A stretch of DNA of 64,000 nucleotides from JALHVH01 sp963773685 (lineage in GTDB: Bacteria > Acidobacteriota > Aminicenantia > Aminicenantales > Saccharicenantaceae), in NCBI GenBank assembly GCA_963773685.1, contig CAVZBY010000011.1, forward strand, positions 1,054,001 through 1,118,000, written 5' to 3'. Under the pieces are notes generated by a model. The model saw only the letters and a list, made by a program, of their open reading frames with translations, was not told the DNA's origin and ran no database searches. The number at the start of each line of letters is the position of its first letter. Position 1 is the stretch's first letter. This document shows positions 16,621 to 26,355 of the stretch, piece after piece. The position numbers and the translations under genes were made by a program.

Positions 16621-17516
16621 GAGCGGCGCTCCTGCCGCTCGCCGTGGCGGTGCTTGCCGTATCCTGTGCGACGGGAGGTCTTCCGAAGGACATGAGCGAT
16701 CCGCACCGGAAGTTCCTTTCCGAAGTCCGGTTCATCATCACCAAGCAGGAGCGGCGGATCTTCCTGAACACCCCCGACCCCGGCCGGGACGGATTCATCG
16801 AGGCGTTCTGGCAGAAGCGGGATTCCGTGCCCGCCACGGGGGTCAACGAGTTCAAGGACGAGTACTACGGGCGGATCGAGCAGGCCAACCGCCTGTTTGC
16901 CGACGGCGGCCCCAACGGCTGGCTGGAGGACCGGGGAAGGATCCACATCCTCCTCGGCCCGCCGTGGGAGCGGCATACCTACCCGCGCGGCGTGACGTTC
17001 TACGGGAAGCCGACGGAGATCTGGTACTACGGCAGCTTCCCCGTCGTCTTCATCGACAGCGACTGGAACGGCACGTACGAGCTCGATCCGGACAGCCCCC
17101 GCACGATCGCTCTCATCAACCAGGCCCAGATGGACCTCAAGCCCCCCGTCCCGGCGCAAAAAGGGGTTTTCGATTTCCACGCCGCCGTCGCCGGGACCGC
17201 CGACGGCGGGATCGTCATCACCGTCCGCATCCCCTACCGGAACATCTGGTTCGTCGAGGAGGGGGAGCGCCTCGGGACGACCCTCGAGCTATCCCTGGAA
17301 GTCGCTGACGCGTCGGGGAAGACGGCCTGGCAGCTCCGCGAGGACCGCCCGGTCGGTATCACCGAAGAGAAGCTGAGGTCGGTCATCGGGACCGACCTTG
17401 TCCTGGAGATTCCCGCCCGGCCGGCGGGAGGCCCCGGGCGCTACGCCCTGAGGGTCGAGATCGGGAACCGGGCCGACGGCGTCCGGGTCCGGAAGGAACT
17501 GGATTTCGAGCTCTGA
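16617..17516 (+). CDS. GWxTD-domain lipoprotein C (short form)
   Basis: A 299-residue predicted lipoprotein: the signal peptide ends in a lipobox (LAVSC, lipid cysteine about residue 17). HRKFLSEVRFIITKQERRIF, FWQKRDSVPATGVNEF and GWLEDRGRIHILLGPP are the GWxTD-domain landmarks; the T of the motif is replaced by E. It lacks the long middle and TPR regions of A and B and ends in a small beta-sandwich. The ATG overlaps the stop of gene B (ATGA), so the two are coupled; the TPR protein follows 15 bases later. Confidence 0.85.
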   Translation: MRAALLPLAVAVLAVSCATGGLPKDMSDPHRKFLSEVRFIITKQERRIFLNTPDPGRDGFIEAFWQKRDSVPATGVNEFKDEYYGRIEQANRLFADGGPNGWLEDRGRIHILLGPPWERHTYPRGVTFYGKPTEIWYYGSFPVVFIDSDWNGTYELDPDSPRTIALINQAQMDLKPPVPAQKGVFDFHAAVAGTADGGIVITVRIPYRNIWFVEEGERLGTTLELSLEVADASGKTAWQLREDRPVGITEEKLRSVIGTDLVLEIPARPAGGPGRYALRVEIGNRADGVRVRKELDFEL

Positions 17517-17531
17517 AAGATGGAGGCAGTC

Positions 17532-18509
17532 ATGAGATCACGAACATTCGCGCTGTGCGCCCTCGTCATCCTGGGCGTCGGGCTCATCGCCGGACCGGCC
17601 GCCGCCCAGGCGGGACGGGGCACCGGCCGGATCAACGGAACGGTCAAGGACGAGGCCGGGAACGCCGTCCCCGGTGCTAAAGTCACGATCACCCTCCTCG
17701 AGAACGATTCCGTCAAGCGCGAATCGGTGACGGACAAGAAGGGCGACTGGGCCATCATCGGCCTGGGGACGTCCCAGTGGACCCTGACGGCCGAGGCCGA
17801 AGGGTTCCTCCCGACGACGATGGACATCCAGGTCAAACAGCTCGCCCGGAACCCCGCCATCCCGGTCGTCTTGAAGAAGGCCGGCGCCGCGGAAAAGTCC
17901 ATGGTCCGGGACGAGACTTCCCTGGTCCTCATCGAACAGGCCAACAAGCTCTATGACGAGAGGAATTTCGACGGGGCCCTGGCCCTCTTCCAGGAGGTCC
18001 TGGCCTCGAACCCAGACGTCTATCAGATCAATATGAGCATCGGCGATTGCCTCCGGGAAAAGGGCGAGATCGACCGTGCCCTGGAGCTCTATACGGGAGT
18101 CATCGAGCAGGCCAAAGCCGACCCGCAGAACGGCAAGCAGATGACCGCCAAGGCCCTGGCCCGGATCGGCGAATGCCACCTCAAGAAGGGGGACCTCCAG
18201 ACCGCCCAGGGGTTCTTCAAACAGTCCATCGAGACATTCCCCGAAGACGAGGTTCTCGCCTACAACGTCGGCGAGATCTACTTCTCCAACCAGAAGCTCG
18301 ACGAGGCCATCGAATACTTCGCGATGGCGACGCGGATCAAGCCCGACTGGAGCGAATCCTACTACAAGCTGGGGCTCGCCTATTTGAACAAGGCCGATTA
18401 CGCGAAGGCCCGCGAGAGCCTCCGCAAGGTCCTCGAGCTCGAGCCGGAGGGCGAGCGCGCCGCCGTCGCCAAGGGCATCTTGGAGACCATCGACAAGCTC
18501 AGGCCCTGA
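17532..18509 (+). CDS. Secreted CarboxypepD_reg-like + TPR protein, copy B
   Basis: A 325-residue exported protein with signal peptide (cleavage near AAAQA), a beta-sandwich regulatory-like domain (GRINGTVKDEAGNAVPGAKV ... LTAEAEGFLP) and about five TPR units from residue 140 to the end. ATG 17532 has GGAGG at 17522-17526; an upstream ATG at 17520 lacks an SD. Domain order and position behind GWxTD genes match the gene at 10616, making the block 14557-18509 an expanded version of 10616-13611. Confidence 0.82.
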   Translation: MRSRTFALCALVILGVGLIAGPAAAQAGRGTGRINGTVKDEAGNAVPGAKVTITLLENDSVKRESVTDKKGDWAIIGLGTSQWTLTAEAEGFLPTTMDIQVKQLARNPAIPVVLKKAGAAEKSMVRDETSLVLIEQANKLYDERNFDGALALFQEVLASNPDVYQINMSIGDCLREKGEIDRALELYTGVIEQAKADPQNGKQMTAKALARIGECHLKKGDLQTAQGFFKQSIETFPEDEVLAYNVGEIYFSNQKLDEAIEYFAMATRIKPDWSESYYKLGLAYLNKADYAKARESLRKVLELEPEGERAAVAKGILETIDKLRP

Positions 18510-18531
18510 GCGCCGCCTCGCGGCCCGTCGC

Positions 18532-18560
18532 TTGAATTCCCCCGCGGGAAAGCATACACT
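18532..18560 (+). promoter_or_regulatory. Promoter of the EndoQ gene
   Basis: TTGAAT (18532-18537), 17-base spacer and TACACT (18555-18560), ending 18 bases before the ATG at 18579. Confidence 0.5.
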
Positions 18561-18578
18561 GGGACCTCATCATCCTTC

Positions 18579-19875
18579 ATGAAATTCGTCGCCGATCTAC
18601 ATATTCACTCGAAGTTCTCGCGAGCCACGTCGAAGGACATGACCTTCGACGCGATGGCCTGTTGGGCCCGGGCCAAGGGGATCAAGCTCCTGGCCACCGG
18701 CGACTTCACCCACCCGGAATGGCTCTTCCTGATGAAGGAAAAGCTCGAGCCCGCCGGGAACGGCTTCCTGCGCTTCCGGAACGGGGTCCAGCCCCCGGAC
18801 AATCCCCACCTCAAGGCGCTTGCCCCCGGGGCCGGGGATGTCGCCTTCGTCCTCTCGACCGAGCTGAGCTTCATCTATTCCAAGATGGGGAAGGTCCGGA
18901 AGGTCCACCTCCTGCTCCTCGCCCCGGACCTCGAGGCGGTCGAAAAGATCAACACCAAGCTCGCCGGCGTCGGGAACCTGCGGTCTGATGGGCGGCCCAT
19001 CCTGGGGATGGACGTCAAGCTTTTCCTGAGGATGATCGCCGACGCCTGCCCCCGCTGTACGGTCATCCCCTCGCACATCTGGACGCCGTGGTTCTCGCTC
19101 TTCGGCGCCAACTCGGGATTCGACGCGATCGAGGAGTGCTTCGAGGAAATGACGCCGTTCATTTTCGCCCTGGAAACGGGCCTGTCCTCGGACCCGCCGA
19201 TGAACCGGAGGCTGTCGGCCCTCGATCGGTACGCCCTGGTCTCGAACTCGGACGCCCACTCCCCTTCGAAAATAGGCCGGGAAGCCAACGTCTTCGACGC
19301 CGAATTCAGCTACGCCGGGCTCATCGGGGCCATCCGGTCCAAGGACCCGTCGCGGTTCCTCCACACCGTGGAGTTCTTCCCCGAGGAAGGCAAGTACCAT
19401 TACGACGGGCACCGCAAGTGCGGCGTCGTCCTCTCTCCCGGGGAGAGCCTGGCCCGGAACGACCTCTGCCCCAAGTGCGGCAAGAAGCTGACCATCGGCG
19501 TCATGCACCGGGTCGAGGAGCTGGCCGACCGGCGCGCCGGGGACGAGGCGCCGTTCCGGACGCCGTTCCTGAGCCTCATTCCCCTCAACGAGATCGTCGC
19601 CGAAGCGCTCGGAAAGACGCCGGACTGCCAGAGCGTCTGGGACGTCGCCTTCCGGTTCATCCGCGAGTTCGGGAACGAATACGCGGTCCTGACCGAGGTC
19701 TCCGATCGCGGACCTGTGCCGCGTCGCCCCGGAGCGGGTCGGCGAGGGCGTGGACCGGATGCGGAAGGGCCGGGTCCGGATCGATCCGGGACACGACGGG
19801 GAATACGGCTCCATCCGCCTGTTCGACGACGACCCGGACGCCGCGGAGGACGGGCCCCAGATGTCGTTGTTCTGA
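18579..19875 (+). CDS. Endonuclease Q (PHP-domain DNA repair nuclease), one frameshift near 19701
   Basis: EndoQ nicks DNA 5' to deaminated bases (hypoxanthine, uracil); it is known from Thermococcales and a minority of bacteria. The N-terminal PHP domain shows FVADLHIHSKFSRATSK, GDFTHPEW, ELSFIYSK, IPSHIWTPWFSLFG and SNSDAHSPSKIGREAN; a zinc ribbon (KCGVV ... LCPKCGKKL) lies around residues 280-305. The frame breaks near 19701 by one extra base; the other frame resumes with IADLCRVAPERVGEGVDRMR and ends at 19875 with GPQMSLF. That tail matches the bacterial beta-clamp motif QL(S/D)LF, the counterpart of the archaeal EndoQ PIP box. A nuclease gene follows. Confidence 0.82.
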
Positions 19876-19898
19876 AGGGGGCGAGGGCGGAGCGCGTG

Positions 19899-19927
19899 TT
19901 GACAACCCCCTGCGCCGCCCCTATATT
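19899..19927 (+). promoter_or_regulatory. Promoter of the bifunctional nuclease gene
   Basis: Perfect TTGACA (19899-19904), exactly 17 bases, then TATATT (19922-19927). The GTG start is 29 bases downstream behind GAGGAGAGAGGA. Confidence 0.75.
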
Positions 19928-19956
19928 AGTCGTGGACGAGGAGAGAGGATAGCGAC

Positions 19957-20442
19957 GTGGAAATCGAGATGAGGATCAAGGGGTTGGTGGTCGACCCCAT
20001 CTCCAAGATGCCCATCGTCGTCCTCGAGGACATCCATTCCGAGAGGATCCTGCCGATCTGGATCGGCGTCTTCGAAGCGAACGCCATCGCCCTGACCATC
20101 GAGAACGTCCCCACGCCCCGTCCGATGACCCACGACCTGCTCCGGAACTTTCTGGAGAAGCTCGACATCTCCATCGAGAAGATCGTCGTCAACGACGTCC
20201 GGAACAACACCTTCTACGCCCTCATCCACTGCCGGCACGACGATCATCGCATCGTCGTCGATTCCCGCCCGTCCGATGCCATAGCCCTCGCCCTCCGGAT
20301 GAGCTCGCCCATCTTCGTCGAGGACGAGGTCGTCCGCAAGGCCCACGGCCTCAAGTTCGACGACAACGTCGAGGGCTCGGAGAAGCTCCGGAAGTGGCTC
20401 GAAGGCCTCGGCCCCGAGGACTTCGGCAAGTACAAGATGTAA
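19957..20442 (+). CDS. Bifunctional nuclease (BFN, DUF151) family protein
   Basis: A 161-residue BFN-domain protein. The family shows DNase/RNase activity in plants and has a thermostable bacterial homolog of unknown role. Landmarks are IKGLVVDPISKMPIVVLED, LPIWIGVFEANAIAL, RPMTHDLLRNFLE and the C-terminal VDSRPSDAIALALRMSSPIFV. It uses a GTG start behind a purine-rich SD. It has its own promoter but sits 80 bases after EndoQ, so two nucleases are adjacent. Confidence 0.9.
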   Translation: MEIEMRIKGLVVDPISKMPIVVLEDIHSERILPIWIGVFEANAIALTIENVPTPRPMTHDLLRNFLEKLDISIEKIVVNDVRNNTFYALIHCRHDDHRIVVDSRPSDAIALALRMSSPIFVEDEVVRKAHGLKFDDNVEGSEKLRKWLEGLGPEDFGKYKM

Positions 20443-21049
20443 GGTCGGATCGCCTCCGAAGGGCTTGGGGACATCCTTCCGAAAGACGCGGAAATGCCCC
20501 AGCGTGTCATTCCGCTCCCCTTTCGGTCCTCGCTCTCCCCGTCCTCACGGACGGGGAACCGTGCCCGCTCGGACCTTCAGAGGGCTTCCGGCGGGATATC
20601 CCCTGCGCCCTTCGGGCGAATCCTGATGGCAATCTTTCAGTCGCGGAACTCGCCGTTGTCCTCAGGTCCGAGCGCCGGGGAAAATAGAAAGATACCGGAT
20701 TGCCGATGATATCATCCTGATAGGCGGTCTCGGGCCGGTCCTCCTCGCCCTTCATCATCGCTCATCATCATGACCTCCTCCAGGCATCGCCCCTGCGCCA
20801 TTTCTCGAATGTACGAAAAGAACCCCGCCTGGCGGGCGATCCTTCTCGATCCTGGGCCGCCGCCGTCCTCGGTCCGAGCGCCAGGGGGAAAAAGAAGAAG
20901 CCGGCTTGCCGATGTCCCCATCCTGATAGGAGGCCTCGGGGCGGGGTTTGATGTAGCCTCAGGCTTCAGCCTGAGCTATCTTGGCAGATCCTTGGGTCTC
21001 TTGGCGCGAGCTAAAGCCTGCGGCCACAAGACGTGGCTCTCCCCCAACG
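20443..21049. repeat. Repeat-filled gap: mosaic repeat copies and a REP doublet
   Basis: No credible gene. The stretch 20505-20650 (minus sense) repeats the hairpin block CCCCGT/ACGGGG with GAGAGCGA seen at 14030-14165; 20725-20755 carries GGGCGAGGAGGACCG (minus), shared with the rod-like element at 14194; and 20765-20815 repeats GGCGCAGGGGCGATGCC with GGAGGAGGTC. At 20949-20967 and 21011-21026 there is a REP doublet, CTCAGGCTTCAGCCTGAG followed by GCTAAAGCCTGCGGC. Confidence 0.55.
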
Positions 21050-23464
21050 CTAGGTTCGGAGGCGGAAAAGAAGGTAGATGCCAGCCAGGCCGAAGACAAG
21101 GTTCGGCGTCCAAGCGGCGAGGAACGGAGCCAGGTAACCGACGTAGCCGAGACTGCGGAACACGCCGATCGCCCCCCAGTAGACCATGGCGATGACGACG
21201 CTCAGGCCGATGCCGACCAGAGTCCCCTTCCGGCCCATGGAAAAGGCGAACGGGATGCCGAGCAGGGTCATGACCAGGCAGACGAAGGGGAAAGCGATCT
21301 TCCCGTGGAGGTCCACCCGGAGGCGGGTCGTGTCGAACCCCATCCGGTCGACTTCGGCGGCATAGGCCCGGAGCTCGCCGAAGGTCATCTGGGCAGGTTC
21401 CTTCCATTCCTTGAGGAAATAATCCTTCCCCTCGATCCCCGACAACACGGTTTCGGCCTGCGTCCGGAAGCCCTCCTCCGGCCCGGCCGAAAAACGCCGG
21501 GCCCAGCCGTCCGTCATCCGGAGGGTCTCCCCGGCGAGGACCGCCTTCTCGGCGTAGGTCCGGCCGGCCAGCGACCATGAGGCGACATCGATATCGAAGA
21601 TCGAGAGCCGGCTGAACGCGGACCGCCCGGGGTCGAAGAAATCGTAATGGTAGATGCGGTTCTTGTCCCGGCCCAGGACCCAGTGCCGGTTGAGATAGCT
21701 GTAGCTTCGGGAGGGGGCGTCGTTGATGCGGTTCCAGATCTCCTCCGCCTTGTTGTTGGCCCGGGGGAGGACGCGCTCCTGGATGTAGAAGGCCGCCAGG
21801 CTGGCCGCGAAGGCCATGAAGAGGATGGGGAAGATCTGACGGTAGAGGCTGATGCCGCAGGCCTTCATGGCGGTGACCTCATTGAACTTCGTCAGGATCC
21901 CCAGGGCGAGCAGGGTGGTCGTCAGGGCCGTGACCGGGAGGATGAAGAACGCGAACTCGGGGACGCGGGCCCAGATATATTGGAAGAACAGCGACAGGGG
22001 CTTGTCATGGGCGTAGACGTTATCGATCCGTTCGAAGAAGGTCACGATGATCGAGACCGAGACGAGCCCGACGAAGATCAGGGAGAATATGGCCGAGTAC
22101 TTCCGGATGATGTAGCGGTCGAGGATGTTGGGGAACCGGACGGGGAGCCTGGGAAACCGGGGCCCCCCGCTCACCCGCAGGACAACGGTGCCGGGCGAGC
22201 CCCGCTTCTGGAGGAGCCCCGAAAAGCCGGAAAAGAGGGCTTTCTCCTTCAGGGACTTCACGAAGAGGTAGAGTCCGACGGCCAGGAGGAGCATGTTCGG
22301 GCCCCACATCCCCAGGAAGGGCGTCACCTGGCCGTCCATCGCCAGCTTTTCCCCGGCGGTGATGAGAATGTAATAGATGAGGATGATGGCGATGCTGACG
22401 GTGAAGCCGCTCGTCCGCCCTCCCTTCTTCGTCGTCATCCCCAGGGGCAGGCCCAGGAGGACGAAGATGAAACAGACGAAGGGCAGGGCGAACCTCTTGT
22501 GGATCTCGATCCAGTGGGCCCGGTAATCCCGGAGTCTGTCCCGAAGGGCCGGGCCCGGGTCTTCGGTCCCGGCCGCGGCGCCTCCGGGCGCGGCGGCTTT
22601 GGCCGCCGTCGTCCCGGCTTTCGGGGCCATTTTCCCGCGCGGCTTCTGAAAGGCCGGGTCTGCCTTAAGCTCCTTCACGCCTTCCCGGAGCTCCAGGATG
22701 TCCTTCTCCCGGACCCTTTTCCGGCCGGCCACCGACGCGAAGAGGCTCTCGACATCGATCCGCTCCTCGAGCCGCTTGAAGGACGTGATGCTGTATTTAT
22801 CCGGCTCGGCCAGGGGGTAGGAATGGACGGTCCCGTCCGAGAGGACGAGGGTCGCCTTCTTGGTCTCGGGAAAAAGATCGAGCCTCCCCTCCCGCGCCAG
22901 GATCAGCCTCGGCTCGGCGGGCTCCTTGGTCAGGTAGACGAAAACGTTCCGCCAGGTCATGTCCCGGTCGATATCCTGGATGTAGAGGACCATCCTGGGG
23001 ATGGTCTCGTTGAACTCCCTCGGGACGATCCGGACTTGAACTTTGGCCAGGACCGACCCGGTGATGGTCTGGACCCATTTGAAGTTGGCCCTCGGCGCGA
23101 GAAAGAGGGTCAGGGTGGACGTCACGAGCCACCCGGCGAAGGCGAAAACGAGGATCGGCCAGGAAAGGCGCCGGGAGCTGATGCCGAGGGTCCGGAACGC
23201 CGTGATCTCGGAGTCGGTCGAAAGGCGGCTGAGTCCGGCCAGGATGCCCATGAGGACGGCCATTGGAACAGCGAAAGCTAGGAGGGAGGGGATAAGGTAG
23301 ATGAGGACCTCCGCCGCCAGCCCGAACGAAACCCCCTTGGCGATGAAGAGCTCCGACAGGACGAGGATCTGGTTCATCAGGAGGACGAACGTGCAGAGGA
23401 GGAGGCCGACGCCGAACGGCGGGGCGACCTCCCTCAGGATATATCTATCGAAGAATCGGAACAT
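21050..23464 (-). CDS. Fused LptF-LptG lipopolysaccharide export permease
   Basis: An 804-residue membrane protein made of two complete YjgP/YjgQ-family permeases in tandem. The first half starts FRFFDRYILREVAPPFGVGL and ends with VCFIFVLLGLPLGMTTKKGG and four helices; the second starts near residue 440 with NILDRYIIRKYSAIFSLIFV and ends FPFVCLVMTLLGIPFAFSMG. Each has six helices and a periplasmic beta-jellyroll between helices 3 and 4. Separate LptF and LptG form the inner-membrane LPS extractor driven by the LptB ATPase (at 35776). Here one chain would supply both. The -10 box lies nine bases before the ATG. Confidence 0.87.
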   Translation of the reverse strand: MFRFFDRYILREVAPPFGVGLLLCTFVLLMNQILVLSELFIAKGVSFGLAAEVLIYLIPSLLAFAVPMAVLMGILAGLSRLSTDSEITAFRTLGISSRRLSWPILVFAFAGWLVTSTLTLFLAPRANFKWVQTITGSVLAKVQVRIVPREFNETIPRMVLYIQDIDRDMTWRNVFVYLTKEPAEPRLILAREGRLDLFPETKKATLVLSDGTVHSYPLAEPDKYSITSFKRLEERIDVESLFASVAGRKRVREKDILELREGVKELKADPAFQKPRGKMAPKAGTTAAKAAAPGGAAAGTEDPGPALRDRLRDYRAHWIEIHKRFALPFVCFIFVLLGLPLGMTTKKGGRTSGFTVSIAIILIYYILITAGEKLAMDGQVTPFLGMWGPNMLLLAVGLYLFVKSLKEKALFSGFSGLLQKRGSPGTVVLRVSGGPRFPRLPVRFPNILDRYIIRKYSAIFSLIFVGLVSVSIIVTFFERIDNVYAHDKPLSLFFQYIWARVPEFAFFILPVTALTTTLLALGILTKFNEVTAMKACGISLYRQIFPILFMAFAASLAAFYIQERVLPRANNKAEEIWNRINDAPSRSYSYLNRHWVLGRDKNRIYHYDFFDPGRSAFSRLSIFDIDVASWSLAGRTYAEKAVLAGETLRMTDGWARRFSAGPEEGFRTQAETVLSGIEGKDYFLKEWKEPAQMTFGELRAYAAEVDRMGFDTTRLRVDLHGKIAFPFVCLVMTLLGIPFAFSMGRKGTLVGIGLSVVIAMVYWGAIGVFRSLGYVGYLAPFLAAWTPNLVFGLAGIYLLFRLRT

Positions 23465-23473
23465 GCCGGCCTA

Positions 23474-23503
23474 GTTATAGCATGGTCGTGGGTCAGCTCT
23501 CAA
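23474..23503 (-). promoter_or_regulatory. Promoter of lptFG, leaderless geometry
   Basis: Minus strand: TTGAGA (23498-23503), 18-base spacer, TATAAC (23474-23479), then nine bases to the ATG. The -35 box lies inside the hairpin repeat 23491-23543. Confidence 0.5.
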
Positions 23504-23543
23504 CTTTTGACTTTCGTAAAGTCAAAAGTCGAGAGCCGACCCC
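23491..23543. repeat. Long perfect-stem hairpin (REP/RAYT-like palindrome)
   Basis: GAGCTGAC/GTCGGCTC-type outer arms enclose ACTTTTGACTTT and its exact complement AAAGTCAAAAGT around a three-base loop. Sequences of the type GGGTC...GACTTTTGACTTT are reminiscent of palindromes mobilised by REP-associated Y1 transposases; that link is from memory and not shown here. It separates the divergently derived lptFG start from the end of a lower-GC reductase gene. Confidence 0.55.
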
Positions 23544-24092
23544 TTAACGAATATTTTTATAATGAAGCGCCATAGCGCCGGAACGAAACCTTATTGAATC
23601 GATGAGTTCCAGTGAATGCTCCCCGCCCGATTCGAACAAGCGGGGGCCTTTTCCTGCAATGATCGGATGTACGACAAAGCGATACTCGTCGATAAGATTC
23701 CATTGCGCGACTTGCGACGCCACGTTGAGCCCGCCGACGGAAATATCTTTTCCCGGCTCCTGTTTCAACTTCAGGATCACTTCTCGCAGGTTCGAACGCA
23801 GGAGCGTCGTGTTGTTCCACTCTACGCTCTTCAACGTCGTTGAAAAGACGATCTTCGGCATCGAATCGAACGCGCGCGCAAATTCGTTGGTCGCTTTCGT
23901 TTCCGATTGATTCATGGCGACATCGTGCCAGTACGGGTACATCAGCTGATAGGTGTTGCGTCCGAAAACTTCAACGCCCGAATCACGCAAGAGCGCGGTG
24001 AAGTACTCGTGCAATTCGTCGTCGGCGATTATCGTTTCATGACCACAGTAGCCGTCTATCGTGATGTTGATCGCGAAGACAACGTTTCTCAT
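23544..24092 (-). CDS. Dihydrofolate-reductase-like (RibD C-terminal family) protein
   Basis: A 182-residue RibD_C/DHFR-fold protein of the YyaP/YwjB type: MRNVVFAINITIDGYCGHE, VFGRNTYQLMYPYW, ISVGGLNVASQVAQWNLIDEYRFVVHPIIAGKGPRLF. Such proteins probably reduce a pterin-like or other substrate with NADPH; the substrate is unknown. The gene has visibly lower GC and more A/T-ending codons than its neighbours and lies between a long palindrome and a dispersed-repeat copy, which suggests recent acquisition. Confidence 0.85.
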   Translation of the reverse strand: MRNVVFAINITIDGYCGHETIIADDELHEYFTALLRDSGVEVFGRNTYQLMYPYWHDVAMNQSETKATNEFARAFDSMPKIVFSTTLKSVEWNNTTLLRSNLREVILKLKQEPGKDISVGGLNVASQVAQWNLIDEYRFVVHPIIAGKGPRLFESGGEHSLELIDSIRFRSGAMALHYKNIR

Positions 24093-24177
24093 TTATTGTC
24101 CCTCCTTGTGATGGCCCAACCAGAAATCGCCGGCATGTATAGGATACAGAAGCTCCCGATGAATTCCAAACCCATCC

Positions 24178-24277
24178 GGGGTGATGCCTGGAGGAGGTCG
24201 TCTGAGGGCGGAGTTGGGTCAAAGCATATCCAGGGCGAGGGGGTCCGCCCCGTAAACCCCGGTCGGGAAGGAGGCCC
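24178..24277 (+). repeat. Mosaic dispersed repeat, copy near groEL
   Basis: Positions 24178-24212 match the minus strand of 14100-14140 (GATGCCTGGAGGAGG, then CGTCTGAGGGCGGAG); 24232-24265 match the 5' arm of the rod-like element at 14207-14240 (GGGCGAGG...CCGCCCCGTAA). The order and orientation of the two blocks differ from copy 1, so the family is mosaic. Confidence 0.55.
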
Positions 24278-24311
24278 AAAAAAAAGAGCCCCGGGCGATG
24301 ACGCCCGGGGC
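24278..24311 (-). terminator. Terminator of groES-groEL
   Basis: Minus strand: GCCCCGGGC (24303-24311) pairs with GCCCGGGGC (24288-24296) around a six-base loop, followed after CT by eight T residues (24278-24285), 29 bases beyond the groEL stop. Confidence 0.88.
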
Positions 24312-24339
24312 CCGTCGAATTCCTATCCGGCTTCAGGCC

Positions 24340-25959
<1,620 letters not shown>

Positions 25960-25973
25960 GTTTGCTCCTTACT

Positions 25974-26264
25974 TCACTTCGTAATGACGGCCAGGATCTC
26001 TTCTTCCCTGACGATGATGTGCTCGGTCCCGTCGAGCGTCACTTCCGTGCCGCTGTACTTGCCGATCAGGACCCTGTCGCCCTTCTTGACCTCGAGCGGG
26101 ATGACCTTGCCCTCGTCCGTGGTCCGGCCCTTCCCGGCCTCGATGACCTCGGCTTCCTGGGGCTTTTCCTTGGCTGTGTCGGGGATAATGATTCCTCCCC
26201 GCTTGACTTCCTGTTCTTCCAGCCTCTTCAGAAGAACACGGTCGTGCAACGGTTGAACCTTCAT
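25974..26264 (-). CDS. groES: Co-chaperonin GroES
   Basis: A 96-residue GroES: MKVQPLHDRVLLKRLEEQEV, the mobile loop region VKRGGIIIPDTAKEKPQEA and the C-terminal EEILAVITK. ATG 26264 is preferred over the ATG at 26276 because GGAGG sits five bases upstream of it. The promoter carries a CIRCE-like operator, so HrcA control is likely. Confidence 0.97.
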   Translation of the reverse strand: MKVQPLHDRVLLKRLEEQEVKRGGIIIPDTAKEKPQEAEVIEAGKGRTTDEGKVIPLEVKKGDRVLIGKYSGTEVTLDGTEHIIVREEEILAVITK

Positions 26265-26284
26265 ACAAACCTCCATATGATGTT

Positions 26285-26311
26285 TTAGCAGGACTAAGTC
26301 CGTAGTGCTAA
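26285..26311. promoter_or_regulatory. CIRCE-like operator 1 overlapping the groES -10 box
   Basis: On the minus strand TTAGCACTA-N9-TCCTGCTAA: the left arm matches the CIRCE half-site TTAGCACTC at 8 of 9 positions, while the right arm keeps only the outer TGCTAA. The 9-9-9 spacing is canonical. Its first bases overlap the -10 box, as expected for HrcA repression. Confidence 0.7.
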
Positions 26312-26338
26312 TGTAAGCGATTTCGGTGGCTTTGTCAA
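26310..26338 (-). promoter_or_regulatory. groES-groEL promoter
   Basis: Minus strand: perfect TTGACA (26333-26338), exactly 17 bases, then TACATT (26310-26315), about 46 bases upstream of the groES ATG. The transcript has a normal leader with an SD. Confidence 0.8.
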
Positions 26339-26355
26339 GAGGAAAACAGCCAAAA

